Positions 23,390 to 32,400 of a stretch of DNA of 64,000 nucleotides are shown here, one piece after another. Position 1 is the stretch's first letter; every line of letters begins with the position of its first letter. This DNA is from Fibrobacter sp. UBA7003 (GTDB lineage Bacteria > Fibrobacterota > Fibrobacteria > Fibrobacterales > Fibrobacteraceae), in contig DJXN01000001.1 in assembly GCA_002449765.1 (NCBI GenBank), positions 40,057 to 104,056 on the forward strand, in the 5' to 3' direction. The notes under the pieces were generated by a model, which had not been told where the DNA came from, did no database searches, and saw only the letters and a list, made by a program, of their open reading frames with translations. Both the position numbers and the translations under genes were made by a program.

Positions 23390-25738
23390 TTAAAATTTGA
23401 CGTTCAAGACTGCTTGAACCACAGCTTGGGAGAATTTGTGCGTATATTCAGGAACAGTGACGTTCTTGCCGCTCTCGGGGTCCTTCACCACGTTGCCATC
23501 GGCATCGCGCACCATGATATCGGCGTAATCCGGCATGTTGGATCCGAGAACTCCGGAAGTCGTATTGTAGGTATTTTCGGTCGTAATCCAGCCGTAGTTC
23601 AGGGCCAGGTAGACGCCGTCACCCACCGTGTAGTCGAGACCGGCCATCCACTGCATCTGCTTGCCCTTCAGGAGCGGATTCACATATCCCGGAGCGCCCC
23701 TCATGGAAGAAACCGCATCGAGAGTCATGTCAATCATCTGCAGGCCGGCGCTAAAGCCGAGGCGCGGCATGTACTGGACATAGAGCCCGGCATTGATGAA
23801 GTCGAGGCTCAGCTCACCCTTGTCGGGGACAGGGAGGACGGCCTTGCCATCGTCCGTCAATTCCTGGGTCTTCACGGAATGCTTGTAGCTTCCGGAAAGT
23901 TCGAGCGGGCGGCTAAAGTTAAGCATCTTGAAGACATCGAACTTGAGCCCGGCACCGTATTCCATGAACTGGGCTTCCTTCATGATGACGTTGTCGCTCT
24001 TGTCCTGGTTGAGCATCGAGAACAGGGCGCCGACTTCGACGAAGTCCTTGAAGCCCACCTTGAGGTCGGCCTTGATACCGTTCCTGTTCGGAGTCGCAAG
24101 ACCGTTGGGCAGGCTCATCTGCACCGCAGGGTCAAGCATCGTGCTCAAAAGCATCAGCTCCTTGCGGGTGTACACGTAGTTGCTCCAGGAATTCTTGTTG
24201 AACGGAGCAATGTTGTAGCTGTTGGTCTGGCCCTTGATTGTCGGGTCGTCGGTATTCGCGAGCTGGGTAGAAACCGGAGTGAACTTCGGGTCGAAGTAAT
24301 ACAGGGCTCCGAAGGTGGAGTAGAGCGGGGAATTCACGCCGAAACGGATCGTGTTCCCGTCCTTGTCCGTATTCAGGATGCGCGAAGCGAAGAACTGCGG
24401 AGACTGGGCAAGGTTGTTGTACCAGTTGCTGTCGTTCTTGATGTAGTTCACGGAAAGCTGAAGGTCGAGGCCCATCGGCAGCTTGTAGCCCGCGTTCAAA
24501 GTCGCGAGGATAGCCATGCCGTTGTCGTCGATTTCGTTTCTCTGGATAACGGCAGCGCCCGTCGCAGGGTCAACCGCAGGAGCGCCCGTCGTGGGATCCA
24601 CGACCGTCACGTATTCGTAGAGCTTGTCGTTGGACATGGCGAATTCGCCCATCACGTCCAAGGTGAGCGCGCTATTCTTCATGATTCCGGCGACATCGGC
24701 ACCGACGCGGCCAGCCATAATCGTGGTGCGCTGCGGTTCCGTTTCAAGCGGGTTGATAAGGGCCGTCTGGTATTTGCCGGCACTGAACTGGGTCGGGTTG
24801 TTGACCTTGTCCATCAATTCCGTGTCGGTCGCATACTGCAGCTGGCCGTTAACAATCAATTCGTGATATTCCGGACGGGAAGTGAGCGTGAACGAGGAAC
24901 TGTCGTCGAACACGTACATGCCGGTAAAGCCGACGAAGACGTTCTTGTTGACCGGCAGGTATTCAAAGTTTCCACTCAACAGCCACTTGTCCATGTTGGC
25001 GGACTGGTAGGAGCCCGGATAAATCATACCGTTGTTGATGATGGGATCGCCACCGTTCGGCAGGAGGTTGCCGTTCGCACCCGAGAAGTCGAGCAGCTGA
25101 ACGCGGCGGAGACGGGCAAAGATGCCTTCCGCGCGGAGTTCACCGGCGTAGCCGCCAAAGTCGTGGCGGAACTGGAGGTTCATACCCTGCAGGTTACGCT
25201 GGTTACCTTCGATCATGGCATCGCTAATCGCCATGTCGCGGCCCCTGGTGAAAATCAGCGGCTCGTAAAGGAGGCCATCGATACCCGACGGGGAGAACAA
25301 GGTCAGGGGGCTGTACTGCTGGCGGAAGTCACCGACCACCCAGTAGAAGTCCTTGCCGACATTGCCCTCGATATTCAACCATGCGACCGAGATGCTCTTC
25401 GCGGAATTCGCGAAGTAGTTCTGCATGCCCGCCTGGAAGCGGAGAATCATGTTGAAACGGGCCGCGTCGTAGGGGCGGAAATGGAAGTCCAAGTCGGCCG
25501 TCACGAACTGGGAGCGCTCGACATTGGGCATCTTGTTAATTTCGGCCTTCTCCTGGTCGGAAGACATGTAGGAGTTGACGAGCAAGCCCTTAACGCTTCC
25601 GCCTATTTCCAGGCCGCGCTTTGCTTCAAGGGAATCCTGCTTCGCTTTCAACAGCTGGTTCATCTCGTAATCCGACTGTGCGGACGCGACAGAAGCAGTG
25701 ACAAGGAGAGATAACAATATTTTATACATCATTTTCAT
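23390..25738 (-). CDS. Outer-membrane beta-barrel protein (operon paralogue 2)
   Basis: The 782-residue protein has a signal peptide (MKMMYKILLSLLVTASVASA|Q) and a short N-terminal helix (YEMNQLLKAKQDSLEAKR), then a beta-rich sequence with YxxLxLxF-type strands ending NVKF with terminal Phe. It shares with the 21182 protein the stretches MSSDQ, GDFRQQYSPLTLFSP, EPLIFTRGRDMA and NQRNLQGMN, showing that they are paralogues. A large barrel with long loops is expected. Its neighbours are the other two barrel genes. A role in binding or passing polysaccharide fragments across the outer membrane is inferred from context only. Confidence 0.82.
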   Translation of the reverse strand: MKMMYKILLSLLVTASVASAQSDYEMNQLLKAKQDSLEAKRGLEIGGSVKGLLVNSYMSSDQEKAEINKMPNVERSQFVTADLDFHFRPYDAARFNMILRFQAGMQNYFANSAKSISVAWLNIEGNVGKDFYWVVGDFRQQYSPLTLFSPSGIDGLLYEPLIFTRGRDMAISDAMIEGNQRNLQGMNLQFRHDFGGYAGELRAEGIFARLRRVQLLDFSGANGNLLPNGGDPIINNGMIYPGSYQSANMDKWLLSGNFEYLPVNKNVFVGFTGMYVFDDSSSFTLTSRPEYHELIVNGQLQYATDTELMDKVNNPTQFSAGKYQTALINPLETEPQRTTIMAGRVGADVAGIMKNSALTLDVMGEFAMSNDKLYEYVTVVDPTTGAPAVDPATGAAVIQRNEIDDNGMAILATLNAGYKLPMGLDLQLSVNYIKNDSNWYNNLAQSPQFFASRILNTDKDGNTIRFGVNSPLYSTFGALYYFDPKFTPVSTQLANTDDPTIKGQTNSYNIAPFNKNSWSNYVYTRKELMLLSTMLDPAVQMSLPNGLATPNRNGIKADLKVGFKDFVEVGALFSMLNQDKSDNVIMKEAQFMEYGAGLKFDVFKMLNFSRPLELSGSYKHSVKTQELTDDGKAVLPVPDKGELSLDFINAGLYVQYMPRLGFSAGLQMIDMTLDAVSSMRGAPGYVNPLLKGKQMQWMAGLDYTVGDGVYLALNYGWITTENTYNTTSGVLGSNMPDYADIMVRDADGNVVKDPESGKNVTVPEYTHKFSQAVVQAVLNVKF

Positions 25739-25750
25739 ACCATTAACCCC

Positions 25751-28258
25751 TTAGAACCAAACCTTTGTTTCGGCGGTGATGAAGTGACCGCTCCAGTTGT
25801 TTTCGGGAACGTAGTTATCCGTATGCGTTGCCCACTTGTAGCGCATGTGCAAACCGGCACGGGCAGAGAAGTCCCAGTCGAAACCGATACCGAGAGCTGT
25901 CTGGTAGTAGCTGAGAGGAGTCTTCGTGTAAGTCGTCTGGGTTGTCGGAATCAGGTTGCCGTAAGCACCGGCGCTGTTGATGCCGCCGACCGACACGTTT
26001 GCATCCTGCACGGTGTAGCCATACTGGGAACGCCAGCATTCAAAGCCGACCTGGCCAACCAGGTGAATCGTCGGTGTCAGGGCGAACGTCGGTTCGAACA
26101 AACCGTAGAAGCTCCACAGCATCATGTCGGACTGTTCTTCGCTGTAGGCGATCGGGGCAAAGGTCTTGGAAATGCCCGAGATGGAGACATAGCCGGCCAT
26201 CATCAGGTTGCGGTCCGTTCCGACCCAGTGGCCAATATCGTAGCCACCATCAATGGAGAGGTAGGTCGACCACTTGACGTGTTCGGGAACGGTCTCGGTC
26301 TTGAGCTGGTCCGCATTTTCATAGGCAACGAAGGATTCCCAGAGTTCCCAGGTTCCGCCGTAGAGGCCGCCGCGCTGGCGTTCCATCTTGCGGGCCGGGG
26401 TCAGCACGCCGGCACGGTTCACGTAGCCGTTCGGGGCCGTGGAGTTACCCGAGTCCGCCCAGAAGAGGGCGTTGTACTTGGTCCAGGAGTTGGAGCTTTC
26501 CCACATGTTGCGGCCGTTCAAGCGGTAGTTGAACAGAAGCACGTCCTTGCCCTTTGTGACCTGGCGGTGCTGGCCGTACTGGACACCCAGGCGGCCGCGG
26601 TTGAATTCGGGTTCGAACTTCACGTTCACACCGGCCATGTTGGGGCCGTAGCGCAGGGAACCACCGTTCAGGTAGAATTCATCCTTGCGCCAGCTGCGGA
26701 AGCGGGACGGATCCGTAATGCCGTAGGGAGAGAAGAAATCCTTGGAGAAGTATACGGCTTCGACTGTTGTCGGCAGCCATTCGAGGTGCTTGTCCTGAAT
26801 CTTGACATAGAGGCCGAATCCAGGGCTCGACGTGGCGGAAGAACTGGAGTCGCGGTTATAGGAGCGCTTGTTCTCGGTGCCTGCGTTATGGAAGTAGGTC
26901 GAATCATCCCAGCTCAAGCCCACATCGGCCATCAAGTAGAACTTCGGGTTGATGTTTCCCTTGATATCCATCGTCACAATCTGGTTGTTTTCCAGATGCG
27001 GTTCGCCATCGAACTTGAGCTTTGTCCAGGGACCGGCGAATTCGTCTTCGTCGATGAGGCCCTTGTCGTAGAACACGCCCATGTAGTTCGCGCCGAGCGT
27101 CATGCCGTCGAAGAGCTTCGTCTTCGCAAGTCTTGCGTGGTAGACATCGCCGCGGAAGTCGTAGTTACCGTCCATCTCAAGTTCGCTGGGCTGGCCACCG
27201 TAGAGGCGCAGACCGTCGCGGGTGCCGGCATCCATGTCCTTGGGCTGCGAAATCATCGCCTGGGCGACAAGGCCGAAGGGCATGTTGTACACGTTCATGA
27301 ACACGCCACCGAACGAGCGGTTGGTCCAGAAGGCACGGCCGCCTTCCTTGACAGGCTTGAAGGACTTTTCCTTATAGTAGGTAGAAACCGTCTTTTCTTC
27401 TTCGAAGGTCTCGTACTGCCAGGCAAAGCGGGGCATCGTCTCGCGTTCCCACATGGTAAGGGGAGAAGCGCAGGCCCAGATCACGCCGCCCGCAGTCACG
27501 TAGGCGCCAAACACGGACGAACGGATATCGACGCCGAAGTTCATTTCTTCTTCGATTGAAGCCGGCGTGTAGTCGGTGTTGTGGTCGAACGGGACGCGTT
27601 CCCAGTGGAAACTCGGGTTGGTGTTCGGGTGGTCGGCCAGGTAGTTGGTGTAGAGGCCGGTCAAGTCGAAGGGGAACGTCATGTTGGTCCAGAGCGTCAT
27701 GTAGGAGTTCGGCATGAGGACCATGTTCATCTTCAAGGTAGCATCCACGAGGGTGCGGGCCTTGTCGTCGCCATAGACGGGGGCGATTTCGGTGTAATCG
27801 AAGTTCTTGACACGGAACGCCATGTAACCGGAAACGGCGAGCGGGGCGTCGTCCTTGCCGATTAGCGTAGATTCCATGTTGTTCGCGAGGGTATCCAGAT
27901 TTTCCTCGATAGCGGCAACGCGCTGTTCCGAGGTCATTTCCTTAGGCACATAGACCGGGGCAATGGAAGGTTCCTTCGCAGGAGCCGTTTCCACGGCGGC
28001 GCCTTCGACCTTGGGTTCCTCGGCAGGAGCCGCAGGTTCGGCCTCGGCTACCGGTTCGGGTTCCGGGGCGGGTTCGGCTGCAGGTTCGACCGCCTGTTCG
28101 GGTTCGGCCTCGGCAACCGCTTCGGGAGCTTCCTCGGAGGCAGGTTCCTCTACTGCAGGGGCCTCGCTCTGGGAGCTTTCTGCGGCATCGATTTCCTCGG
28201 ATTCCTGGGCCAGCAGGAACGAGGAAGAAAGCAACATAGCAACAATTAAATTACGCAT
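25751..28258 (-). CDS. Outer-membrane beta-barrel protein with an Ala/Glu/Pro-rich N-terminal spacer (operon paralogue 1)
   Basis: The 835 residues comprise a signal peptide (MRNLIVAMLLSSSFLLAQ), an unusual low-complexity stretch of Glu, Ala, Pro and Val at about 20-100, a predicted coiled coil at about 108-130 (SEQRVAAIEENLDTLANNM), and a barrel from about 140 with strand-rich sequence ending AETKVWF with terminal Phe. The spacer looks like a periplasmic tether able to cross part of the peptidoglycan. It is the second gene of the operon and the largest of the barrel set. Similarity to the other two barrels is weaker than theirs to each other, but the shape is the same. I cannot name the family. 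Confidence 0.82.
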   Translation of the reverse strand: MRNLIVAMLLSSSFLLAQESEEIDAAESSQSEAPAVEEPASEEAPEAVAEAEPEQAVEPAAEPAPEPEPVAEAEPAAPAEEPKVEGAAVETAPAKEPSIAPVYVPKEMTSEQRVAAIEENLDTLANNMESTLIGKDDAPLAVSGYMAFRVKNFDYTEIAPVYGDDKARTLVDATLKMNMVLMPNSYMTLWTNMTFPFDLTGLYTNYLADHPNTNPSFHWERVPFDHNTDYTPASIEEEMNFGVDIRSSVFGAYVTAGGVIWACASPLTMWERETMPRFAWQYETFEEEKTVSTYYKEKSFKPVKEGGRAFWTNRSFGGVFMNVYNMPFGLVAQAMISQPKDMDAGTRDGLRLYGGQPSELEMDGNYDFRGDVYHARLAKTKLFDGMTLGANYMGVFYDKGLIDEDEFAGPWTKLKFDGEPHLENNQIVTMDIKGNINPKFYLMADVGLSWDDSTYFHNAGTENKRSYNRDSSSSATSSPGFGLYVKIQDKHLEWLPTTVEAVYFSKDFFSPYGITDPSRFRSWRKDEFYLNGGSLRYGPNMAGVNVKFEPEFNRGRLGVQYGQHRQVTKGKDVLLFNYRLNGRNMWESSNSWTKYNALFWADSGNSTAPNGYVNRAGVLTPARKMERQRGGLYGGTWELWESFVAYENADQLKTETVPEHVKWSTYLSIDGGYDIGHWVGTDRNLMMAGYVSISGISKTFAPIAYSEEQSDMMLWSFYGLFEPTFALTPTIHLVGQVGFECWRSQYGYTVQDANVSVGGINSAGAYGNLIPTTQTTYTKTPLSYYQTALGIGFDWDFSARAGLHMRYKWATHTDNYVPENNWSGHFITAETKVWF
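27970..28200 (-). repeat. Low-complexity Ala/Glu/Pro coding stretch
   Basis: The segment encodes irregular repeats of PxEP, AEPA and EEAPE types in the barrel protein at 25751-28258. It is a compositional rather than exact repeat and likely an extended periplasmic linker. Confidence 0.75.
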
Positions 28259-28267
28259 AAAACCCTC

Positions 28268-29008
28268 TTAAATCTCGTTGCGGAACGGGTAATAGGCCGG
28301 GCCTTCGTAAGCCTTGCCATGTTTCTTGATGACGACATCGTCAATCCAGACCTTGAAATATTCGTTTTCATCCTTGCGGACTTCGATACGGAAACCCTTG
28401 AAATTGGCCCAGTTGAAGGGGAGCATCACTTCGCGGGTGTTCTTCGCATCCCAGTAGACACCGGTATTGCCGAACAGCTTGAGGGGGATGCTGAAATGGG
28501 TCCATTCCGTAGTGATTTCGCCGAGGCTCTTGGAACGGAGCTTCACCTGGAGGGATTCGCCGCCGCTCTTCACGCCGTCGTCGACAAGCACGAACAGGGC
28601 GTTCTCGCCACCCTTGGCACCCTTGATCCAGAATTCGAGGACGCCGTCTTCCATGTACGGGGTCAGGTCGACAGAACCGGCAATACAAATAGCCACGCCG
28701 GAATAGTCGCTTGCAATCAGCTCGATTTCCATGGAAAGGGCGCCTTCCATGGCATACTTGTCCGTAAGAACCGGTTCGGGGTTTTCACGCGGGTACTGGT
28801 AGGTATATCCACCGCCGCGGGGAATGGCTTCACGCATCACGACAGTGACAATGTCCTTGTCCGGACGGAACGGCTTGCCTTCTTTGAGGACAAAACGCCC
28901 CGCATCGCGGTCACGATAGCTACTGAAAGAGGCCGCATCCGCTAAAGAAACGGCAAGAAGCACACCCAGAGTGCACTTCAGTAAAGACGAGATTCTCATA
29001 TGTTTCAT
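28268..29008 (-). CDS. Secreted protein with a CBM11/CIA30-like beta-sandwich
   Basis: The 246-residue protein begins with a signal peptide (about 1-26, MKHMRISSLLKCTLGVLLAV). The mature part has a jelly-roll pattern: FWIKGAKGGENALFVLVDDG near 125-145, EWTHFSIPLKLFG near 168-180, and FKGFRIEVRKDENEYFKVWIDDVVI near 207-232. Such sequences occur in CBM11, CIA30 and other galactose-binding-like modules that bind glucans. It has no catalytic motif and no sorting domain. It opens the six-gene operon (barrels, lipoprotein, GH18-like) and could be a periplasmic or surface glycan-binding subunit. The substrate and location are not determined by the sequence. Confidence 0.7.
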   Translation of the reverse strand: MKHMRISSLLKCTLGVLLAVSLADAASFSSYRDRDAGRFVLKEGKPFRPDKDIVTVVMREAIPRGGGYTYQYPRENPEPVLTDKYAMEGALSMEIELIASDYSGVAICIAGSVDLTPYMEDGVLEFWIKGAKGGENALFVLVDDGVKSGGESLQVKLRSKSLGEITTEWTHFSIPLKLFGNTGVYWDAKNTREVMLPFNWANFKGFRIEVRKDENEYFKVWIDDVVIKKHGKAYEGPAYYPFRNEI

Positions 29009-29120
29009 ACCTTAAGGAGTCTCCAAATACAGACAGAGCTAAAATATAATCTTTTTTCGAAACCATAGATTCCGAAAAAAAGACAGATTTCAAAGTCTCT
29101 GCCTAAAAATAGCTCTTTAT

Positions 29121-29147
29121 GGCCTTTACCGAATCAGGCCTTTACCG
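29121..29147 (+). repeat. Direct repeat upstream of the GH5 lipoprotein gene
   Basis: GGCCTTTACCG occurs twice, at 29121-29131 and 29137-29147, separated by five bases, about 110 bases upstream of the GH5 lipoprotein start, in the intergenic region between the divergent operon and this gene. It could be an activator site or chance. Confidence 0.4.
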
Positions 29148-29257
29148 GAATTATGGTTTCGGGAGTAAACACAAATGCGTAAAAAGGCCGTTACATCACC
29201 GAAAATAAAATTAGTTTTATACCCGTACACCAACCACGATGGATTAGGGTCGCCTAT

Positions 29258-30481
29258 ATGAAAAAAATTCTTTACATCGCATTCGCTCTTTCCGCTTCGC
29301 TTTTCATGCAAGGCTGTGACGACTCGTCCAGCGCGTCTTCTGAACCGGAATCATCCTCCGCAAAGACAAGCGTGCGTTCCTCTTCGAGCGTCGAAATAGA
29401 GTCCTCGTCCGAGACAAGCGACGACCTCCCCAACTACAGCCGCGCCATCGCCGTAAACAAGGCGCTCGGCCACGGCATCAACTTCGGCAACTCCTGGGAA
29501 TCCGGCGTAGACCCGACAAAATCATGCCCTGAAGGGGAAGAGACCAACTGGTGCTTCGTCGAAGGCAAGGTCTACACCTACCTCGACGAAAACTGGAGCA
29601 ACCCCATTCAGGACGAATGGTTCCAAAAGGCCAAGGACGCGGGCTTCCAGTCCATCCGCATGCCCGTCCGTTGGAACCAGACGGCACTTCACGAGCCCCC
29701 CTACACCCTGCAGCCCGAACGCGTCGAAGGCGTGAAGCGCCATGTCAAGATTGCAAACGGCCTCGGCATGCCCGTCATCATCAACCAGCACCACTTCAAC
29801 GAACTCTACGCCAATCCCGAAAAATACATGGCCGCATTCTACGGCATCTGGGAAAACATCGCCGAGGAATTCAAGGATTTTGACAACGACTCGCTCATCT
29901 TCGAAATCCTCAACGAATCCAGGGAAAAGTCGGACTCCTATCTCGCCCAAATGACGGACAGCGCCATCAAGATTATCCGCAAGACCAACCCCGGCCGCAC
30001 CATCATGATTGACCCGGGCAACTGGGGCAAGTTCGAACAGATGGACGTGTTCGCCGACATCAAGGACAGCAACATCATCATCGACGGTCACTACTACGAG
30101 CCCTACAACTATAGCCACCAGGGCCACAACACCGACTGCGCCAAGAAGGTTCTGTGGAAGGCGAACGACCAGGAAGCGACCCTGAAAATCGTGACCGACC
30201 TCAAGAGCTACATGAGCATGGCGAAGAAATACTTCCCCGGCAAGAACGGGACGCATATCCCGCTGAACATCGGTGAATTCGGAGCCTCCTCCAGGTGCGA
30301 AGCCTACGGCCAGGACGACGCGAACAGGGCGCTCTACATCAAGTCGATTGTCCAGGTCGCAAACCAGCTGGGCTACTCCTGGCACATCTGGGGATTCACC
30401 GGGGTCGGATTCGACATCTACAACAAGAGTACCGACGAATGGTACCCGGAAATCCTCAAGGGTCTGGGACTCGACAAGTAA
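29258..30481 (+). CDS. Glycoside hydrolase family 5 lipoprotein (endoglucanase)
   Basis: This 407-residue lipoprotein has lipobox MQGC (Cys20) and a Ser/Glu-rich spacer to about 57 (runs of SSS). The GH5 domain spans about 60-405: GINFGNSWE near 73-81, RMPVRWN at 134-140, the proton donor Glu220 in FEILNES, the histidine/tyrosine pair HYYEPYNY at 278-285, and the nucleophile Glu340 in NIGEFGAS. The pattern is closest to endoglucanase/mannanase subfamilies such as GH5_4 or GH5_2, and by family it hydrolyses beta-1,4-glucan or mannan. Placement next to the envelope operon, but divergent from it, suggests surface cellulolysis. Its terminator lies inside lpxA. Confidence 0.92.
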   Translation: MKKILYIAFALSASLFMQGCDDSSSASSEPESSSAKTSVRSSSSVEIESSSETSDDLPNYSRAIAVNKALGHGINFGNSWESGVDPTKSCPEGEETNWCFVEGKVYTYLDENWSNPIQDEWFQKAKDAGFQSIRMPVRWNQTALHEPPYTLQPERVEGVKRHVKIANGLGMPVIINQHHFNELYANPEKYMAAFYGIWENIAEEFKDFDNDSLIFEILNESREKSDSYLAQMTDSAIKIIRKTNPGRTIMIDPGNWGKFEQMDVFADIKDSNIIIDGHYYEPYNYSHQGHNTDCAKKVLWKANDQEATLKIVTDLKSYMSMAKKYFPGKNGTHIPLNIGEFGASSRCEAYGQDDANRALYIKSIVQVANQLGYSWHIWGFTGVGFDIYNKSTDEWYPEILKGLGLDK

Positions 30482-30494
30482 CGGATTCCGGTAT

Positions 30495-31262
30495 TCAGGG
30501 GCGAACGAGAGAACCGCCCCAATGCTCGTCGAAAAAGGCTTGGAACAGAGGTTCCGGGCCTTTTTTTAGTTCCTCGACAACTTCGGCGACCGGGCGGCCG
30601 CTGCGGTAGAGTTCGCGGTAGGCACGGGAGAGCGCTTCGACGCGGGAGTCGGGGAACAAATCGGGATGCAGGCGGAGCGCATGCAGGTTGAGTCCGCCGT
30701 AGCGGATGGGGTTCCCGCACGCCTTGGTGCAGGGGGGCACGTCGCGGTCCACCTTGTGCGTGCCGCCCACGAACGCGTAGGCGCCCACCTGGTTACGCTG
30801 CTGGATTCCCGTAACGCCCCCTAGGGTCGCATACTCGCCGATGCGCACGTGGCCGCCAATCTGGCAACCGTTCGCGATGACGGCGCCTTCGCGGATGTCG
30901 CAGTCGTGGGCGATATGCGAATACGCCATGACAAGAACCCTGTCCGCAATCCGGGTGCAGCCGCCGCCCTGGATGGTGCCGCGGTTGACAGTCACGTATT
31001 CGCGAAGGGTGCAGCGTTCGCCGATGCTTACGCGGGTCGGTTCGCCCGCATATTTTAAATCCTGCGGAGGAGCGCCGAGGATAGCCCCGTCAAATACGTG
31101 CGTATCCTTTCCGATGGAGACGCCTCCATACACATGCACGCGGGATTCCAGGACAACGCCCTCCCCGATTTCCACGCCGGAATCCACGATGCACCACGGG
31201 CCGACAACGGCAGACTCGTGTATTTTTGCCTGCGGGCTTACAAATGCGGACGGGTGAATCAT
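30495..31262 (-). CDS. lpxA: UDP-N-acetylglucosamine acyltransferase
   Basis: I start at the ATG at 31262 (MIHPSAFVSPQAKIHESAVV); upstream in-frame codons have no family match. The 255-residue product shows the left-handed beta-helix hexapeptide repeats of LpxA ([LIV]-G-x4 pattern) and the catalytic-histidine motif HIAHDC at about 120, followed by a C-terminal helical domain. LpxA adds a hydroxyacyl chain to UDP-GlcNAc, the first step of lipid A synthesis, showing that the organism makes LPS. Other raetz-pathway genes (lpxD, fabZ) are not adjacent. It diverges from the glycosyltransferase gene; their possible starts overlap at CATG. Confidence 0.93.
   Translation of the reverse strand: MIHPSAFVSPQAKIHESAVVGPWCIVDSGVEIGEGVVLESRVHVYGGVSIGKDTHVFDGAILGAPPQDLKYAGEPTRVSIGERCTLREYVTVNRGTIQGGGCTRIADRVLVMAYSHIAHDCDIREGAVIANGCQIGGHVRIGEYATLGGVTGIQQRNQVGAYAFVGGTHKVDRDVPPCTKACGNPIRYGGLNLHALRLHPDLFPDSRVEALSRAYRELYRSGRPVAEVVEELKKGPEPLFQAFFDEHWGGSLVRP
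30532..30567 (+). terminator. Terminator of the GH5 lipoprotein gene, inside lpxA coding sequence
   Basis: AAAAAGGC (30532-30539) pairs with GCCTTTTT (30558-30565), and GGAAC (30542-30546) pairs with GTTCC (30551-30555), with a run of seven T residues at 30561-30567. It lies about 50 bases past the GH5 stop and inside the 3' end of lpxA on the other strand. Confidence 0.8.
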
Positions 31263-31296
31263 GGCGGAGAATATAGCATTTTCTATATTTCTGCAT

Positions 31297-32400
31297 ATGG
31301 GCGGTATCATTGTCGCATGCCTCACCGCACTCTACGTGCTCCTGTTCCTATTCTTCATAATAGGGCTTGTCCGCACGCACCGCTACAGGGGGCCGAAGGC
31401 GACCCCGAGCGTCTCGGTCGTCGTGCCGATGCGAAACGAAGAGGAATTCGCGCAACGCACGCTCGAAGCCCTCGCCGAGCAGGACTACGCAGGCGAATGG
31501 GAAGTCATCTGCGTGGACGACCGCTCCACGGATTCCACGAAAGAGATTCTCGAGAAGTTCGCCACCACGCACCCGCGTTTTAGGGTGCTGTCGCTACCGC
31601 AGGACTTGCCGGTTATCGCAAGCCCCAAGAAGCGCGCCCTCGAAAGCGCGTTCAAGATTGCAAAAAACGAAGTGCTTTTGACGATGGATGCCGATTGCAT
31701 CCCGCGCAAGAGCTGGATTACCGCAATGGCGGGAAGGTTCGTGGACGGAATATGCATTGTGCAGGGGCCCAAGCAGAACAACGGCAGCCGCACCATGCCG
31801 CACCTGTACCAGAAACTCGAGACGCTCGGCTACACCGCGATGGAAGCCGCCGGATTCAGCTGGGGCCACCCGATTGTAGCATCAGCCGCATGCCTCGCCT
31901 ACAAGAAGGAGCTGTTCTTCAAGGTGGGCGGCTTCGGCGACCTCATCAACCTCTCGAGCGGCGACGACGACATGCTCATCCACAAGATGATGAAAATCCC
32001 GGGCACGAAGGTCTGTTACAACCTGGACAAGGACGCAGTGATCGAAACGGCGCCGGTGCACACCTGGAAGCAGCTTTTCAATCAGCGCGCACGCTGGAGC
32101 AGCAACGGCACGAACTACGAGAGCAAGGCTTACGTCCTGCTGTTGACATTAATTTATACATACTACATCTGGATGTTCATCAGCCCCTGGTGCGTGGCAT
32201 TCCTGGATTGTCCGTGGCAATGGTGCGCATTCAGCATCGCCCCGAAAATCGTCGTGGATTTCGTGTTCCTGATGATAGCGTCCTGGAAGCTGCATTCCAA
32301 GCGCAAGATGCTCGCCTTCTTGCCGGTAGAGATTATCCAGATTCCGATGATCGTGTTCGCCGTGCCCGCAGGCATTACCGGCATGTTCCGGTGGAAATAG
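31297..32400 (+). CDS. Membrane-bound family 2 glycosyltransferase
   Basis: I choose the ATG at 31297 (MGGIIVACLTALYVLLFLFF), leaving 34 bases to lpxA; an in-frame ATG at 31261 would overlap the lpxA start codon. The 367-residue product has an N-terminal membrane helix, a GT2 domain with VVVPMRNEEEFAQRTLEALA, DDRSTDSTKEIL and DADCIPR, and the QxxRW motif (QRARWSS), then three C-terminal helices. These match processive or GT2-type glycosyltransferases that use nucleotide sugars at the inner membrane. The product could be part of lipid A, LPS or another surface glycan, as suggested by its neighbour lpxA, but substrate is unknown. It overlaps the CCA-type gene tail to tail by 26 bases. Confidence 0.85.
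   Translation: MGGIIVACLTALYVLLFLFFIIGLVRTHRYRGPKATPSVSVVVPMRNEEEFAQRTLEALAEQDYAGEWEVICVDDRSTDSTKEILEKFATTHPRFRVLSLPQDLPVIASPKKRALESAFKIAKNEVLLTMDADCIPRKSWITAMAGRFVDGICIVQGPKQNNGSRTMPHLYQKLETLGYTAMEAAGFSWGHPIVASAACLAYKKELFFKVGGFGDLINLSSGDDDMLIHKMMKIPGTKVCYNLDKDAVIETAPVHTWKQLFNQRARWSSNGTNYESKAYVLLLTLIYTYYIWMFISPWCVAFLDCPWQWCAFSIAPKIVVDFVFLMIASWKLHSKRKMLAFLPVEIIQIPMIVFAVPAGITGMFRWK

Noticed and set aside
21860..25714. Very long plus-strand open frame (1284 codons)
   Set aside because: It lies opposite two well-supported barrel genes with signal peptides and terminal Phe; its protein is Val/His/Arg-rich without domain pattern, typical of an antisense frame in GC-rich DNA.
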